Part shown: piece after piece, positions 5,335 through 6,343 of the stretch | Position numbering within the stretch: position 1 is the stretch's first letter | How the letters are laid out: every line of letters begins with the position of its first letter | From: a bacterium CG2_30_54_10 | GTDB lineage: Bacteria; Muiribacteriota; Ozemobacteria; Ozemobacterales; Ozemobacteraceae | Assembly (NCBI GenBank): GCA_001872985.1 | Contig: MNYA01000172.1 | Span: forward strand, 1-6,343 | Length of the DNA stretch: 6,343 nt | Reading direction: 5' to 3' | Program-made: the position numbers and the translations under genes | Notes under the pieces: model-generated | What the model was told of the DNA's origin: nothing | The model's database searches: none | What the model saw: the letters and a program-made list of their open reading frames with translations, nothing else

Positions 5335-6219
5335 CTAACCGGGCCCCCCGGCAAATGCAAGTTTCAGGGAATTGAGCCTGGTCTGCTTGTTGTCGCTCCG
5401 GGACAACATCACCACCGGAACTGCCGCACCGAGAATCACGCCCCCCGCAGGTATCTTCCCAAAATACAGGATCGTCTTCCCGAGGATGTTTCCAGTATCA
5501 ATGTCGGGCGCGATAAGGATGTCAGCCTTTCCGACGACCTCGTTCGAAAGACCTTTGTGATGGGCGGATTCGAGGGAAATGGCGTTGTCGAGGGCCAGGG
5601 GGCCATCGATCGTGCAACCGGTTATCTGCCCGCGCTCACCCATCTTGGCGAGAACGGCCGCATCAATACTGCTTTGCATTTTGAAGGAAACCGTCTCCAC
5701 GGCAGAAAGAACGGCGACCCTTGGTTTTTCACATCCGAGCCGCCGAGCAAATTCCACCGCATTTTTGATGATCTCGAACTTTTCCTCAAGGGTGGGATGA
5801 GGAATCATTCCTCCATCCGTGAGGAACTTGAAGGAACCTTCCCATTCGTAGACGAGAACGTGCGAAAGAACCTTCCCTTTTTTAATTCCCAGCTCGCTAT
5901 TAAGGATTGCCTTTAGGAATACCGGCGTCGAAAGCGTTCCCTTCACGATCGCCTCGGCTGTTCCGTCCCGAACGAGCCCGACGGCTTTCGCGGCAGCTTC
6001 CTCTTCGGTAGAGGCGTGAATGATCCTGGGTTTAAAGCCAGGAGCAATGCGGTTCAGAAGAGCTTGCATCACGCTTCCATTTCCGACGAAGGCGCATTCG
6101 ACATAGCCCTGGTCACTCGCTTCCATCGCGGCTGTGACCGTCTCGGAGTTCTCGGGTTTGCAAATAGCTATCGGAATTTTACGTGCTTTCAAATGTGATT
6201 CGAGTTCGGCGAAGTTCAC
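5335..6219 (-). CDS. ptb: Phosphate acyltransferase of the Ptb/Pta family (probable phosphate butyryltransferase)
   Basis: This 294-residue cytoplasmic enzyme is about the length of clostridial and bacillar phosphate butyryltransferases. The family moves an acyl group between CoA and phosphate (acyl-CoA + Pi to acyl-phosphate + CoA). A kinase such as Buk or AckA then yields ATP and a short-chain acid. Family motifs are intact: GTAEAIVKGTLSTPVFLKAIL (86-106), GPLALDNAIS (206-215), ADILIAPDIDTGNILGK (232-248), and a C-terminal AVPVVMLSRSD (266-276). Chain-length preference cannot be read from sequence, so phosphate acetyltransferase activity is also possible. The start is GTG at 6219, supported by GGAAGG (6224-6229) with a short 4-nt spacer. 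No kinase gene follows it; a partner could lie beyond the window edge upstream. Confidence 0.9.
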   Translation of the reverse strand: MNFAELESHLKARKIPIAICKPENSETVTAAMEASDQGYVECAFVGNGSVMQALLNRIAPGFKPRIIHASTEEEAAAKAVGLVRDGTAEAIVKGTLSTPVFLKAILNSELGIKKGKVLSHVLVYEWEGSFKFLTDGGMIPHPTLEEKFEIIKNAVEFARRLGCEKPRVAVLSAVETVSFKMQSSIDAAVLAKMGERGQITGCTIDGPLALDNAISLESAHHKGLSNEVVGKADILIAPDIDTGNILGKTILYFGKIPAGGVILGAAVPVVMLSRSDNKQTRLNSLKLAFAGGPG

Positions 6220-6343
6220 GAGACCTTCCCCTTTTCTTTCAAATTATACGTATGGAAACCAACAAGGCGATCGGGCGTATTCCTGAGCGACCGGCGGCGC
6301 CGGCTCAAAAATTCGTAACATCTCACTAGTCGGGGGAAGAGCG
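6220..6343. other. Upstream region of ptb, to window edge
   Basis: This 124-bp stretch shows no complete credible gene. On the minus strand one frame stays open from the edge to a TGA at 6216-6218 that overlaps the GTG start of ptb (GTGA). The predicted tail is Arg-rich (SRRRRSLRNTPDRLVG), and I cannot tell whether it is the end of a real upstream gene. A GC-rich hairpin, CCGGC-GGC-GCCGG, lies at 6291-6303. Confidence 0.4.
6243..6248 (-). promoter_or_regulatory. Possible -10 box for ptb
   Basis: On the minus strand TATAAT is a perfect -10 match, 23 nt upstream of the GTG start and with a predicted transcript start near 6236. At 17-nt spacing the -35 position reads ATCGCC, which is poor, and there is no extended -10 TG. 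The promoter is therefore unproven and might need an activator. Confidence 0.4.

Noticed and set aside
6252..6329. 25-codon plus-strand frame METNKAIGRIPE... divergent from ptb
   Set aside because: No Shine-Dalgarno sequence and no recognisable similarity. The length is easily explained by chance.

Overview
The window is bacterial chromosomal DNA of moderate GC content. Its genes are densely packed, have clear Shine-Dalgarno sequences and use ATG or GTG starts. I see no phage, plasmid, CRISPR or defence genes, and no tRNA or rRNA. The taxon cannot be fixed from four genes. A Ptb/Pta-type acyltransferase points to acyl-phosphate (often fermentative) metabolism. A TPR protein with a CFI-box C-terminal domain and a cyclic-nucleotide/MinD-like fusion fit a deltaproteobacterium-like or related candidate-phylum genome better than a classic model organism. 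That placement is inference.

Layout: bases 1-117 are an AT-rich tail with degenerate GATGAA-type repeats. A minus-strand gene (118-1569) encodes a cyclic-nucleotide-binding domain fused to a MinD/ParA-like P-loop domain, with its own good sigma70-type promoter at 1596-1624. Upstream on the same strand is a YifB/ComM-family AAA+ protein (1727-3259). A 163-bp divergent spacer separates it from a plus-strand TPR protein (3423-4880) that ends in a CFI-box domain. A minus-strand phosphate acyltransferase of the Ptb/Pta family (5335-6219) converges on the TPR gene. Bases 6220-6343 hold its upstream region and reach the window edge.

The most unusual part is the 454-bp gene-free gap between the convergent genes (4881-5334), which is almost entirely repeats. 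It contains a 9-bp AT-rich tandem repeat, three 10-bp CGCAGAT units, a 10-bp-stem hairpin, and a 124-bp transposase-free element (5157-5280). That element has 18-bp terminal inverted repeats (17/18 matching) and is flanked by an exact 11-bp duplication, GCGCGTGCCCC. Removing the element and one duplication restores a perfect AAGGGGGGC/GCCCCCCTT hairpin followed by TTATT, so the element appears to have inserted at the apex of a strong hairpin. A second 11-bp direct repeat (ACGCAGATTTG) brackets the whole block, which suggests nested insertion.

The four genes do not form an obvious single pathway. yifB/comM relates to DNA uptake and branch migration, the fusion protein may couple a nucleotide second messenger to a positioning-type ATPase, the TPR protein is probably a scaffold, and Ptb is metabolic. 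I did not find a convincing new multi-gene system. The best leads are the nested small element and the domain architectures of the first and third genes.
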